Assembly (NCBI GenBank): GCA_017999365.1
Contig: JAGNLW010000001.1
Coordinates: 1,000,239 to 1,064,238, forward strand
DNA from: Candidatus Aminicenantota bacterium
Lineage (GTDB): Bacteria; Acidobacteriota; Aminicenantia; Aminicenantales; Saccharicenantaceae
DNA: 64,000 nt
Direction of reading: 5' to 3'
The notes under the pieces are model-generated. The model had not been told where the DNA came from and did not search any database. It saw nothing but the letters and a program-made list of their open reading frames with translations. The translations under genes were made by a program, and so were the position numbers. Of this stretch, positions 24,917 to 34,297 are shown piece after piece (positions within the stretch are counted from its first letter, which is position 1; the number at the start of each line of letters is the position of its first letter).

Positions 24917-25843
24917 TTATTTCTTGAGGAAGTCGAGGAGCTGCTTGGCGATGCCGGCCTTCTCGTGGTCCGGCGCGACGGCCAGGAACTTCTCCAGCGC
25001 GGCGATGGCCTCGGGCGCCTTGTTCTGGCCGATGAGGATGGTCCCCATCTGGTAGTAGGCGTCGGCGTAATCCGGCTTGAGCTCGACGGCCTTCTGGAAC
25101 TTCGGCAGGGCCGCCTCCGACTCGCCGAGGTTGACCAGGCAGACGCCGAAGTTGTACTGGGCGTCCGGGTCGTCGGGGCTGAGGCCCGCGGCCTTCTCGT
25201 AGAAAGGCTTGGCCTCGGCGTACCGGTCGGCTTTGGCCAGGGACTCGCCGGTCTCCTTGTTGGCGCTGTAGCTGTCGGGATTGAGCTCGACGGCCTTCTG
25301 GAACTCGGCCAGGGCCTCGGGGGCCTGGCCGGTCTTCTTGTGGGCCAGGCCGAGATTGAGCCGATAGGCCCAGTTGGCCGGATCGAGGCCGATGGCCTCG
25401 CCGTAGGCGGCGACGGCCTCCGCGAACTTCTGCTCGGCGAAGAGCTTGTTGCCTTTGATGAAGGCCTTGTCGGCGGCCGAATAGGACTTCTCGGCCTCGG
25501 CCTCGGCGGACTTGAGCCGGATCTCGAAGGCCTCCTCGGCGGCGACGCCGACGTGGGTCTCCTTGGAACCGGACACGAAGCCGGCCTTCTTGACCGTGAC
25601 CAGGTAATACCCCGGCATCAGGCCGATCTGGAGGAAACGGCCCTCCTTGTCGGTCTTGAGATCGTAGCGGACCGACGAGGTCTTCTGCGAGACGATGCTG
25701 ACCTCGGCCTTCTCGACGGGATTGCCGGCCGGGTCGACGACGCGGCCGGTGATCTTGCCCTGGAACTGGGCCCAGGCCGGGACGGACGCGGCCAGAGCGA
25801 GCGCGAGAACGAGGATGATGAGGGCGGATCGCTTGGATATCAT
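24917..25843 (-). CDS. Exported TPR protein with a carboxypeptidase-regulatory-like domain
   Basis: 308 residues. Signal peptide (SALIILVLALALAASVPAWAQ), then a CarboxypepD_reg-like beta domain at about 28-110 (GKITGRVVDPAGNPVEKAEVSI, GRFLQIGLMPGYYLVTVKKAGF), then four to five TPR units from about 125 (FAEAVAAYGEAIGLDPANWAYRLNLGLAHKKTG and repeats). Likely a periplasmic scaffold. AGGAG lies 6 nt before ATG 25843, and the upstream GWxTD gene ends 9 nt before, so the two are co-transcribed. The same regulatory-like domain opens both TonB receptors next door. Confidence 0.85.
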   Translation of the reverse strand: MISKRSALIILVLALALAASVPAWAQFQGKITGRVVDPAGNPVEKAEVSIVSQKTSSVRYDLKTDKEGRFLQIGLMPGYYLVTVKKAGFVSGSKETHVGVAAEEAFEIRLKSAEAEAEKSYSAADKAFIKGNKLFAEQKFAEAVAAYGEAIGLDPANWAYRLNLGLAHKKTGQAPEALAEFQKAVELNPDSYSANKETGESLAKADRYAEAKPFYEKAAGLSPDDPDAQYNFGVCLVNLGESEAALPKFQKAVELKPDYADAYYQMGTILIGQNKAPEAIAALEKFLAVAPDHEKAGIAKQLLDFLKK

Positions 25844-25852
25844 CGATGACTC

Positions 25853-27976
25853 CTATCGAAGCTCGGGACGTTTCTTCGCCCGGTCCTCCAGGGCCCGGAG
25901 GACCGGCTGGTCGGGAAGGAGGGCGAGGGATCTCTGGATGAGGGCCAAGGCCTGGTCGTTATGGCCCAGGGCCAAGCGGCACTCGGCGGCCAGGTTGAGG
26001 ACGGGGACCTCGGTCGCCTCGGCCAGGAGCTTGTCGAGATAGGTCAGGGCGGCCGCCCAGTCCTTCAGCCCGGCGTGGGCCAGGGCGGCCACTTTGGCGG
26101 CCTCGCGATCGCCGCCGCGCTCGTAGAGCGGCCCGGCCTGGTCCAGGGCTTCCCGGTAGCGGCCGAGGCCGTAGAGCGCCTTGGCCAGCAGGAGCCGGGC
26201 GCCCGGATCCTCCCGGGCCGCCAGCGCCTGTTCCAGGACGTCCCGGGACCGGTCGTACTCGCCCTTGAGGAAATATTGGGACCCCAGGACCCTCAGGTGC
26301 TCGGGACCTGGGAAGGGGCCGTGCAGGCGGGCGTAGACCCAGGGCACGACGGGAACGGGCTGGGCCAGGACGACGAAGTTGCCGTTCTCGGCGAGCAGCG
26401 TCTTCCCGTCGGGCGCCCGGAGCGAGACCTCGGCCCGGTAGTAGCCGGGACGGACGTCCTTGAGCGGAGCGGCCCCCGAGACGAGGAGGAGCGACGGATC
26501 GCCCGGGTCGGGCGCGACGCGGGTCAACGGGAAGGTCCCGGCCGTCTCGCCCGTGTCGAGGGAGACGAGGCTGAGCGAGAAGGCCGGCGGCGCGCCCGCC
26601 AGGACCCGGCCGGCGTCGAGGACTTGCGCGAAGACCTCGAGCGTCGAGGCCTGGGTGAACTCGTCGCGGGCTCCGGCGAGGTACTGCCGGCCGCCGAAGG
26701 CGAAGGCCTTGAGGTTCCGCCGTTGGGCCTCGGGCACGTCCTCGGCCGCGTGGGCCAGCAGGGGCGCGCCGATCCCCGACCGGCCCTCGCCGGCCGCCGG
26801 TACGACGACACGGGTCTCGAAGGACGAGAAGTCCTTGGCCGTCTTGTTCTTCAGCAGGAACAGGGCCTTGTACTCGCCGGGCGCCACCGCCAGAAGGTCC
26901 TGGAAAGAGAAGCGCTGGCGCTCGTGGGCCCGGTATTGCTCGGGCGTGAGGCGGAGGGGGATCTCCTCGGCCGTCTCGTGGACGAGGCGGCCGGCGCCGT
27001 CCTCGAGCCGCAGGATGAACTCGAAGCTGGCGTAGACCGTCTCGCCCTGGGCGGCGAAGTTCATCTTCTCCGGCTCGATGGCCCAGTGGAGGAAGGACTG
27101 GCCGGCCGTCCGGAAGACGCGGACCTGGAAGACGCTGGCGAGATAGTGGTCGGTGTAGTCGGTCTCGATGTAGTCCTTGTAGGTCATGTAGTTCCGGGCG
27201 TAGCTGTCGGAGAACTTCTTCTCCGGCAGCCCCCGGACGGAGGCGATGATGGAGTCGGAGGAGAACGAGGCCAGCCCCCCGCCCGAATCGCTCGGCAGAT
27301 AGCTCAGCGAGGCCCCGGCCAACTCGCCGTTGACGGCCTTGATGGCGTTCACGGCCGTGGACCGGGTCAGGGAGGTCCCGAGGTTGGGGATGACCAGCTT
27401 CTCCGGCCCCTCGACGGTCGGCGAATACAGCCGGAAGTCGCCGATGCCCTCGGGTTGGTAGAAGATGAGATAGAAATAGCTCGGCAGGCCGTACTCCTCG
27501 GCGCCCTTGTAGAACCACAGCTCCAGGGGCCAGAGGGACGACTGCGTCGTGTAGTAAGTCCGCTCGAGGGGCTTGCCCAGGACGACGTAGAAATAGCCCC
27601 GGTCGGTCTGGCTGCCCCGCTTCGGCGAGTAATGGCCGAAGTTCTGGTCGGCGAAACGGACCCGCTCCTCGTACTCCTTCTGGAACTCGTTCTCGGACGT
27701 GTCGGGGTAGGGATCGCGCATCCGCCAGAAGAAGCGGATGAACTTGGCCCGGTCGGCGTCCGAGCGAAGCTGCCCGAAGACGGCCCGCTCGGTCTTGGTC
27801 ATGATCGGCGAGACGTCCTCGAGCCAGGTCCGGAGCTCCGGGGCGAGGGCCGCGGGCTTCTGGGGAGCCGTTTTCTGGGTGACGGCGCGGGAGGCGGCCG
27901 GCAGGCTCAGGCCCAGGGCCAGGAACAGCGACAGGAGGGGGAACAGCCGATCGAGGACGGGGGTCCTTTGGGTCAT
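25853..27976 (-). CDS. GWxTD-domain protein with C-terminal TPR region
   Basis: About 707 residues, signal peptide LDRLFPLLSLFLALGLSLPA. The GWxTD domain follows: FIRFFWRMRDPYPDTSENEF, then RGSQTDRGYFYVVLGKP, where the eponymous Gly-Trp is Gly-Ser. The middle is a beta-rich segment with FEFILRLEDGAGRLVHETAEE and PLKDVRPGYYRAEVSL, and the C-terminus is TPR-like (LLLAKALYGLGRYREALDQAG). GWxTD proteins are a family of unknown function. The start at 27976 is chosen since the signal peptide begins there; the frame is open to 28027. Forms an operon with the TPR protein. Confidence 0.85.
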   Translation of the reverse strand: MTQRTPVLDRLFPLLSLFLALGLSLPAASRAVTQKTAPQKPAALAPELRTWLEDVSPIMTKTERAVFGQLRSDADRAKFIRFFWRMRDPYPDTSENEFQKEYEERVRFADQNFGHYSPKRGSQTDRGYFYVVLGKPLERTYYTTQSSLWPLELWFYKGAEEYGLPSYFYLIFYQPEGIGDFRLYSPTVEGPEKLVIPNLGTSLTRSTAVNAIKAVNGELAGASLSYLPSDSGGGLASFSSDSIIASVRGLPEKKFSDSYARNYMTYKDYIETDYTDHYLASVFQVRVFRTAGQSFLHWAIEPEKMNFAAQGETVYASFEFILRLEDGAGRLVHETAEEIPLRLTPEQYRAHERQRFSFQDLLAVAPGEYKALFLLKNKTAKDFSSFETRVVVPAAGEGRSGIGAPLLAHAAEDVPEAQRRNLKAFAFGGRQYLAGARDEFTQASTLEVFAQVLDAGRVLAGAPPAFSLSLVSLDTGETAGTFPLTRVAPDPGDPSLLLVSGAAPLKDVRPGYYRAEVSLRAPDGKTLLAENGNFVVLAQPVPVVPWVYARLHGPFPGPEHLRVLGSQYFLKGEYDRSRDVLEQALAAREDPGARLLLAKALYGLGRYREALDQAGPLYERGGDREAAKVAALAHAGLKDWAAALTYLDKLLAEATEVPVLNLAAECRLALGHNDQALALIQRSLALLPDQPVLRALEDRAKKRPELR

Positions 27977-28177
27977 GGGTATGCTCTCGACCTTATGGAT
28001 TCTACGATAGCATATGGGGGGAGGCATTACAAATGCCGGCCCCCGGCGCTCCGCCGGGGACGAAATATCCCTTGAAACCGTCCATTATTTTGGATAACAT
28101 TCAATCAAATGAATAAGCGAAGGGCGGGTTCTTCACGTATTTCTATTATTTTGAAGACGATATCTTCAGGGAGACTC

Positions 28178-28194
28178 TGGCACTCTTTTTGCTA
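28178..28194 (+). promoter_or_regulatory. sigma-54 promoter of TonB-dependent receptor 1
   Basis: CTGGCAC then five bases then TTGCTA: TGGCAC at 28178-28183 and TTGCT at 28189-28193, the textbook -24/-12 pair with correct spacing. The inverted repeat TGAAGA/TCTTCA (28152-28168) just upstream could bind a regulator. The RNA start is expected near 28205. Confidence 0.75.
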
Positions 28195-28287
28195 GCCATA
28201 TAGAGCACCAAGGAGGTGTGAATCGGCATACCCCAAGACCGTCATCCCCAGGCCTTATCCCCACAGCAAGGAAAGAAGGAGGTTGGA

Positions 28288-31038
28288 TTGAGAAAGCAAG
28301 TCATCACGTTCCTGGCCATCGCTCTCCTCCTCGCCCCGCTGGCGTTCTCCCAGTCCCGGGACACCGGCGCCCTCCGCGGCGTCGTGACCGACGACCAGAA
28401 CGACCCGCTCCCCGGCGTCGCCATCACGGTCACCAGCCCGAGCCTGATGGGCTCGCGCTCGGCCGTCACCGACGCCAACGGCGAGTACCGCATCCCGGCC
28501 CTGCCGCCCGGCGAGTACAAGGTCAAGGCCGAACTCCAGGGCTTCGGCACCATCGTCCGCGAGGGCGTCCGCGTGACCACGACGGCCACGCTGTCCGTGG
28601 ACATCCAGCTCAAGGCGGCCGCGGTGGCGGAGGAGGTCACGGTCGTGGCCCAGTCGCCGACCGTCGACGTCAAGTCGACCGAGACGGCGTCCGTCACGCT
28701 GTCGAACGAGATCCTCCGGAACATCCCCTACAACCAGTTCACGGCGGACATCGTCAACCTGGCCCCCGGCGTCACCGACAACGTCGCCTACGGCGCCTCC
28801 CAGAACACGGGCATCGCCTACACCATGGACGGCGTCAACGTGGCCGACCCCGAGGCCGGCTCGGCCTGGGTCTTCTCGGACCACAACATCATCGAGGAGG
28901 CCAAGGTCATGGGCATCGGGCTGCCGGCCGAGTACGGCAACTTCACCGGGGTCATCTTCAACCTGGTGACGAAGTCGGGCGGCAACGAGTTCTCGGGCCA
29001 CTTCGAGTTCAATTTCCAGGGCTACCAGGCCGACTCGAAGTTCTGGCAGGCCAACAATAACGCGGCCTACCTCGACGACTTCCCCAACCTGACCTCGGCA
29101 AGCTCGAAGCTCATGGACATCAACGCCCACGTCGGCGGGCCCATCGTCAAGGACAAGCTGTGGTTCTACGCCGGCGGCCAGTTCTACCGGACCCAGAACC
29201 GTCCGACGGGCTTCCCGGAGGACGTCGACTACAAGCAGCCGCGCATGTTCGCCAAACTGACCTCGCAGCTGTCGCCGACCCTGAACATGAGCGCCATGTT
29301 CCAGCGGACCAAGTACCAGGGCACGAACCGCGGCGCCGGCTCGACGGTCTCGCCGGAGGCCACGGTCACCCAGGACTCGCCCGACTGGCTGGTCGGCTTC
29401 AACCTGACCAAGATCTTCAGCTCCAAGACCTTCTTCGACCTGAAGACGAACTACTTCGAGGGCATCTACTACCTCGATCCCGAGGTCGGCTACGATACGT
29501 ACTCCCACTTCGTCTTCGACGACAACATGCTCTACGACAGCGCGGGGTACTTCTATTACGCCGACCGGGCCCGCTTCGGGACCAACCTCAGCCTGACCCA
29601 CTACGCCGAGGACTTCCTGGCCGGCTCCCACGAGTTCAAGTTCGGGGCCGAGTTCGAACGGTCCTTCGCCCGCAGCCGCTACGGCTTCACCGGCACGGGC
29701 GGCGAGCTGGGCGACCACGTCAACTATTACGACTACTACAGCTACGGGTATTCGGGCCCCTACCTGGCCTACCAGTACTCGGGCTACGACACGAACACCC
29801 GCTACACCCGCATCGAGACCTTCGTCCAGGACAGCTGGCAGATCGGCAAGCGCATCAACCTCAGCCTCGGCCTGCGCTACAGCATGAACTGGGGCGACGT
29901 CAAGGACATCAGCGGCTCGGTCTTCAAGTCCAACCGGCTGGCCCCGCGCCTCGGCTTCACCTTCGACGTCCTGGGCGACAAGACGACCGTCCTCAAGGCC
30001 CACTACGGCCACTTCACCGAAGCCATGCTGACCGTCTACCACGACAAGATGAACCCGTCGGCCAACTTCGGCGACTACGTCGGATACTACTGGGATCTCG
30101 ACGCCGAGGACTGGGTCGAGATGTTCCGGGACGTCCACCAGCCCTACACGATGGATCCCAACATCAAGCACCCCTACATGGCCCAGTTCACGGTCAGCCT
30201 GGAGCGCGAGCTCTTCAAGGACACCTCGTTCAGCGTGACCTACATCGACCGCAAGTGGAACGAGATCGTCGGCCACTACGACACCAACGGCGCGTACACG
30301 GAGAGGTTGTACTACTCCTCGGCCCTCGACCGGGACTTCACCGTCTACGAGCGGACCGCGGATACGCTCGGCGTCTCCACTTACCTCATCACCAACATCA
30401 AGAAGAACAGCGACTTCCCCAACATCCTGCTCGACCCCTACCGGAAGTTCCAGGGCCTCGAGGTCATGTTCAACAAGCGCTTCTCCAACCGCTGGCAGCT
30501 GCTGGCCTCCTACGTCTACGGCAAGGCCTCCGGCACGATCGACAACGGCTTCGCCGACGACATCGGCTACGGCGGCAACATCTACGATCCGAACTTCTGG
30601 ATCAACGCCGAGGGGAACCTGACCAACGACCCGACCCACATGCTCAAGATCCAGGGCACCTACGTCCTGCCCTTCGACATCAACTTCAACTTCTACTTCC
30701 GGGGCATCACGGGCGACGCCTGGACGACCCGCGTCCGGACCTCCCGCTTCAACCAGGGCCGGATCACGTTCTTCGCCGAAGAGCGCGGCTCGAACCACTA
30801 CCCGATGGCCAAGAACCTCGACCTGAGGCTGGAAAAGGTCTTCACCATCGCCAAGAAGTACCGCCTCGGCGTGATGGCCGACGTCTTCAACGTCTTCAAC
30901 GACGACACCATCACCTCCTGGGGCACGCGCATCGGCTACGACTGGAACGAGGGGGACTATCCCTCCACGGACGGCCACGAGCTCTACAGCATCGTCCGTC
31001 CCCGGCAGGCCCGCGTCGGCCTCCGGCTGATCTTCTAG
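28288..31038 (+). CDS. TonB-dependent receptor with carboxypeptidase-regulatory domain, paralogue 1
   Basis: 916 residues, outer membrane. Signal peptide (VITFLAIALLLAPLAFSQS), CarboxypepD_reg-like domain (ALRGVVTDDQNDPLPGVAITV), then a plug with the VVAQSPTVDVKSTETASVTL segment and MDGVNVADPEAG, then a 22-strand-type barrel ending RQARVGLRLIF with the terminal aromatic. This is the Oar-like class, which imports large or peptide-like substrates with TonB energy. The start is TTG at 28288, supported by AAGGAGG at 28276-28282. A sigma-54 promoter lies upstream. The closest relative is the next gene, with near-identical plug motifs, so a tandem duplication is likely. Confidence 0.92.
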   Translation: MRKQVITFLAIALLLAPLAFSQSRDTGALRGVVTDDQNDPLPGVAITVTSPSLMGSRSAVTDANGEYRIPALPPGEYKVKAELQGFGTIVREGVRVTTTATLSVDIQLKAAAVAEEVTVVAQSPTVDVKSTETASVTLSNEILRNIPYNQFTADIVNLAPGVTDNVAYGASQNTGIAYTMDGVNVADPEAGSAWVFSDHNIIEEAKVMGIGLPAEYGNFTGVIFNLVTKSGGNEFSGHFEFNFQGYQADSKFWQANNNAAYLDDFPNLTSASSKLMDINAHVGGPIVKDKLWFYAGGQFYRTQNRPTGFPEDVDYKQPRMFAKLTSQLSPTLNMSAMFQRTKYQGTNRGAGSTVSPEATVTQDSPDWLVGFNLTKIFSSKTFFDLKTNYFEGIYYLDPEVGYDTYSHFVFDDNMLYDSAGYFYYADRARFGTNLSLTHYAEDFLAGSHEFKFGAEFERSFARSRYGFTGTGGELGDHVNYYDYYSYGYSGPYLAYQYSGYDTNTRYTRIETFVQDSWQIGKRINLSLGLRYSMNWGDVKDISGSVFKSNRLAPRLGFTFDVLGDKTTVLKAHYGHFTEAMLTVYHDKMNPSANFGDYVGYYWDLDAEDWVEMFRDVHQPYTMDPNIKHPYMAQFTVSLERELFKDTSFSVTYIDRKWNEIVGHYDTNGAYTERLYYSSALDRDFTVYERTADTLGVSTYLITNIKKNSDFPNILLDPYRKFQGLEVMFNKRFSNRWQLLASYVYGKASGTIDNGFADDIGYGGNIYDPNFWINAEGNLTNDPTHMLKIQGTYVLPFDINFNFYFRGITGDAWTTRVRTSRFNQGRITFFAEERGSNHYPMAKNLDLRLEKVFTIAKKYRLGVMADVFNVFNDDTITSWGTRIGYDWNEGDYPSTDGHELYSIVRPRQARVGLRLIF

Positions 31039-31060
31039 CCTCTCCTCCCGCAAGACGCGC

Positions 31061-31096
31061 GAGGGCGGCGGGACCTCCCGCCGCCCTCTTTTTTTT
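31061..31096 (+). terminator. Terminator after TonB-dependent receptor 1
   Basis: Stem GAGGGCGGCGGGA/TCCCGCCGCCCTC with eight T. The same stem and an adjoining REP palindrome recur after receptor 2. Confidence 0.93.
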
Positions 31097-31097
31097 G

Positions 31098-31126
31098 GGG
31101 GACACGTACCTCCGGTACGTGTCCCC
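31098..31126. repeat. 29-bp REP-like palindrome, copy 7
   Basis: Arms GGGGACACGTACC and GGTACGTGTCCCC around TCC, touching the terminator's T run. Confidence 0.93.
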
Positions 31127-31136
31127 ATCCGTCCTC

Positions 31137-31166
31137 TTGACACCGGCCCGGCCGTTCGTCCATAAT
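31137..31166 (+). promoter_or_regulatory. sigma-70 promoter of TonB-dependent receptor 2
   Basis: TTGACA (31137-31142), an 18-nt spacer and CATAAT (31161-31166). The ~195-nt leader contains a perfect hairpin ACCGGCT/AGCCGGT at 31208-31225. Confidence 0.55.
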
Positions 31167-31366
31167 CGGCCTAAGCTCCATGCGCATCATTCCTTTCCGG
31201 GACAGGCACCGGCTGACAAGCCGGTTGGCCTACGTCCTCAATCCCGGCTTATAACCGCCCTTCCCGATCTCACGCCCGTTCCAAGGAGGTGACCCGCGGC
31301 GAATTCCAGATTCGAACATCCCTCGCATCGTTCCAGGCATTCATCACCACGGAATCGGAGGTTCCC

Positions 31367-34132
31367 ATGAAAAAAGCACTGACGGCGGCGGCGGTCCTGC
31401 TCCTCCTCGCTTCGCCCCTCCTGGTCGCCCAATCCCGGGACACGGGGGCCATCCGGGGGAAGGTCGCGGACGAGCAGGGCGCGCCCCTGCCCGGCGCGGC
31501 CGTGACCCTGACCAGCCCGAACCTGATGGGGACGCGGTCCTTCGTCACCGACGCCAACGGCGATTTCCGCTTTCCCGCCCTGCCGCCCGGCACCTACGCC
31601 CTCAAGGCCGAGCTGGCCGGCTTCGGCACCTACATCCAGGAGGCCATCCGGCTGACGACGACGACGACCCTGAACATCGACATCGTCCTCAAGCCGGCCG
31701 CCGTGGCCGAGGAGATCACGGTCGTGGCCCAATCGCCGACGGTCGACGTCAAGTCCACCGAGACGGCCTCGGTCACCCTGTCGAGCGAGATCCTGCGCAA
31801 CATCCCCTACAGCCAGTTCACGTCCGACATCGTCAACATGGCCCCGGCCGTCAACAACGACACGGCCTACGGCGCCTCCTCGGGCACGGGCGTCGCCTGG
31901 CAGATGGACGGCGTCGGGGTCGGCGATCCGGCCGGCGGCACGTCCTGGGTCTTCCTCAACCACAACACCATCGAGGAGGCCAAGGTCATGGGCGTCGGGC
32001 TGCCCGCCGAATACGGCGCCTTCACCGGGGTCATCTTCAACCTCATCACCAAGTCCGGCGGCAACAGGCTGTCCGGGCACGTCGAGTTCCTGTTCCAGGG
32101 CAAGCAGACCGACAAGCCGGCCGGCCTCTGGCAGACGTCCAACAACAGCGCCTACGCCGGGGACTTCCCCGACATCACCGCGCCCATCGACTCCATGCTG
32201 GACGTCAACTTCCAGCTGGGCGGCCCGATCGTCAAGGACAAGCTGTGGTTCTTCCTGGGCGCCCAGATGTTCAAGGAGTGGTGGTACGCCACCGGCTTCC
32301 CCGAGGCCGACAAGTACAACGAGCCGCGGGGCTTCCTCAAGCTGACGGCCCAGCTCAGCCCGAAGACCAACCTCAGCTTCTCCGTCGAGCGCGACACCTA
32401 CGAGCGGACCAACCGCGGCGCCTCGGCCACGACCCTGCCCGAGTCGACGGTCCTGCAGACGGGCCCCGAATGGGTCATGAACTTCAACCTGACCAACGTC
32501 CTCAGCACGAACTCCTTCTTCGACGTCAAGGGGGCCTTCTTCGACGGCACGTACAACCTGGAGCCCAAGGTCAGCCGCGACGTCGCCGGCCACTTCTTCC
32601 AGAACGACGACCCGGAGATGCCCGGCAGCGGCAACAAGCGGCATTTCAGCTCCGGCTACTGGGCCGAGCATCCCCGGACGCGCTACCAGGTCAACGCCAG
32701 CTTCACCCACTACGCCGAGGACTTCCTGGCCGGTTCCCACGACTTCAAGTTCGGGGCCGAGTTCGAGCGCTCCATCGTCCAGGACCACTACGGCTACACC
32801 GGGGTCAACCACCGCTACTACGTCGACTACTGGTACCCCGAGTACGGCTACAACGGGCCCTACCTGGCCTACGAGTACGCCGGCTACAACTTCGATACCC
32901 GCTTCGTCCGCCTGGAGGCCTTCGCCCAGGACAACTGGCAGGTCACGAAGCGCCTAAACATCAGCCTGGGCCTGCGCTTGAGCCAGAACTGGGGCACCGC
33001 CAAGGACGTGCCCGGCGTGCCCTGGAACACCAACCGCATCGCCCCGCGCCTCGGCTTCACCTTCGACCTGCTCGGCGACAAGACCACGGTCCTCAAGGGC
33101 CACTACGGGCAGTTCACCGAGGGCATGTACGCCTACATGTACGACCGCCTCAATCCCGACGTCGCCGACCGGATCGACTACTACTGGGACGGCGAGGGCT
33201 GGTCCGAGTACAACCGGACGACCCACGGCGTATGGCAGCTCGACGCGAACATCAAGCACCCCTACCTCAACCAGTTCACCCTTGGCCTGGAGCGGGAGAT
33301 GTTCAAGGACGCCTCTCTGTCCGTGACCTACGTCAACCGCCGCTGGAAGAACCCCATCGGGGCTTGGGACGACGCGGCCACCTGGGAGCCCGTCACGGTC
33401 TACAACTCGGCCCTCGACCGGGATTTCGAGATCTACCAGCTGACCTCGGGCGACGTCCACGACTACTGGATCGGCAACGTCGACGTGCCCCGCAACGGCA
33501 TCCCCGTCGGCCTGTACCGGAAGTACTGGTGCCTCGAGGTCCTGTTCAACAAACGCTTCTCCAACCGCTGGCAGCTGATGGCCTCCTACGTCTACGGCCG
33601 GGCCTTCGGCAACCTCGACAACGGCTCGTCGGACGACGTCGGTTACGGCATCGGCTCCGCCGACAACTACGTCTTCAATCCCAACTTCTTCATCAACGGC
33701 GAGGGCCATTCAACCAACGACCCAACCCACATGATCAAGCTCCAGGGCACTTACGTCCTGCCCCTGGACATCACCTTCAACGCCTATCTCCACGCCATCA
33801 CCGGCGACGCCTGGACGACCCGCGTCCGGAGCAGTCGGCTGGCCCAGGGCCGGGTGACCTTCCTGGCCGAGCAGCGCGGCCTCTACCACTACCCCATGGA
33901 CACCCAGCTCGACCTGCGGCTGGAGAAGACGTTCACCATGGCCGGCAAGTACAAGCTCGGCTTCATCCTGGACGTCTTCAACGCCCTGAACGCCGACACC
34001 GTCACGTCCTGGGGGACGCGGGCCGGGTACGACTGGTATTTCGATGGCGACTACCCGTCGACCGACGGGCACGAGCTCTACGGCCTGACCCTGCCTCGGC
34101 GGGCACGGCTCGGCATTCGGCTGACCTTCTAG
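31367..34132 (+). CDS. TonB-dependent receptor with carboxypeptidase-regulatory domain, paralogue 2
   Basis: About 921 residues with the same architecture as the preceding gene: signal peptide (LTAAAVLLLLASPLLVAQS), AIRGKVADEQGAPLPGAAVTL regulatory domain, plug with QSPTVDVKSTETASVTLSSE and MDGVGVGDPAGG, then a barrel ending RRARLGIRLTF. Extracellular loops differ most from paralogue 1, which implies a different ligand. The ATG at 31367 has GGAGG at 31357-31361; the in-frame GTG at 31289 is less likely. It has its own sigma-70-type promoter, while paralogue 1 has a sigma-54 site, so the two appear to be expressed under different conditions. Confidence 0.92.
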   Translation: MKKALTAAAVLLLLASPLLVAQSRDTGAIRGKVADEQGAPLPGAAVTLTSPNLMGTRSFVTDANGDFRFPALPPGTYALKAELAGFGTYIQEAIRLTTTTTLNIDIVLKPAAVAEEITVVAQSPTVDVKSTETASVTLSSEILRNIPYSQFTSDIVNMAPAVNNDTAYGASSGTGVAWQMDGVGVGDPAGGTSWVFLNHNTIEEAKVMGVGLPAEYGAFTGVIFNLITKSGGNRLSGHVEFLFQGKQTDKPAGLWQTSNNSAYAGDFPDITAPIDSMLDVNFQLGGPIVKDKLWFFLGAQMFKEWWYATGFPEADKYNEPRGFLKLTAQLSPKTNLSFSVERDTYERTNRGASATTLPESTVLQTGPEWVMNFNLTNVLSTNSFFDVKGAFFDGTYNLEPKVSRDVAGHFFQNDDPEMPGSGNKRHFSSGYWAEHPRTRYQVNASFTHYAEDFLAGSHDFKFGAEFERSIVQDHYGYTGVNHRYYVDYWYPEYGYNGPYLAYEYAGYNFDTRFVRLEAFAQDNWQVTKRLNISLGLRLSQNWGTAKDVPGVPWNTNRIAPRLGFTFDLLGDKTTVLKGHYGQFTEGMYAYMYDRLNPDVADRIDYYWDGEGWSEYNRTTHGVWQLDANIKHPYLNQFTLGLEREMFKDASLSVTYVNRRWKNPIGAWDDAATWEPVTVYNSALDRDFEIYQLTSGDVHDYWIGNVDVPRNGIPVGLYRKYWCLEVLFNKRFSNRWQLMASYVYGRAFGNLDNGSSDDVGYGIGSADNYVFNPNFFINGEGHSTNDPTHMIKLQGTYVLPLDITFNAYLHAITGDAWTTRVRSSRLAQGRVTFLAEQRGLYHYPMDTQLDLRLEKTFTMAGKYKLGFILDVFNALNADTVTSWGTRAGYDWYFDGDYPSTDGHELYGLTLPRRARLGIRLTF

Positions 34133-34157
34133 GCTCGCGTCCGAAGAACGATTCCGA

Positions 34158-34191
34158 GAGGGCGGCGGGACCTCCCGCCGCCCTCTTTTTT
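34158..34191 (+). terminator. Terminator after TonB-dependent receptor 2
   Basis: Stem GAGGGCGGCGGGA/TCCCGCCGCCCTC followed by six T, identical in stem to the one after receptor 1. Confidence 0.92.
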
Positions 34192-34220
34192 GGGGACACG
34201 TACCTCCGGTACATGTCCCC
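34192..34220. repeat. 29-bp REP-like palindrome, copy 8
   Basis: Arms GGGGACACGTACC and GGTACATGTCCCC around TCC, directly after the terminator as in the paralogous locus. Confidence 0.93.
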
Positions 34221-34297
34221 GTTCGTTCGCTCCCGCCCCCGGCGGCCCGGCCGCCCGGGGTTTTTTTATGCTAGAATGGGCTTCAGCGAGGTTCCCG

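Noticed and set aside
28255..31143. Very long antisense open frames, such as a 962-residue frame opposite TonB receptor 1 and an 880-residue frame opposite ppdK
   Set aside because: They are mirror frames of high-G+C codon usage: low-complexity Val/Gly/Asp/Leu/Arg proteins with no family motif, fully covered by well-supported genes on the other strand.
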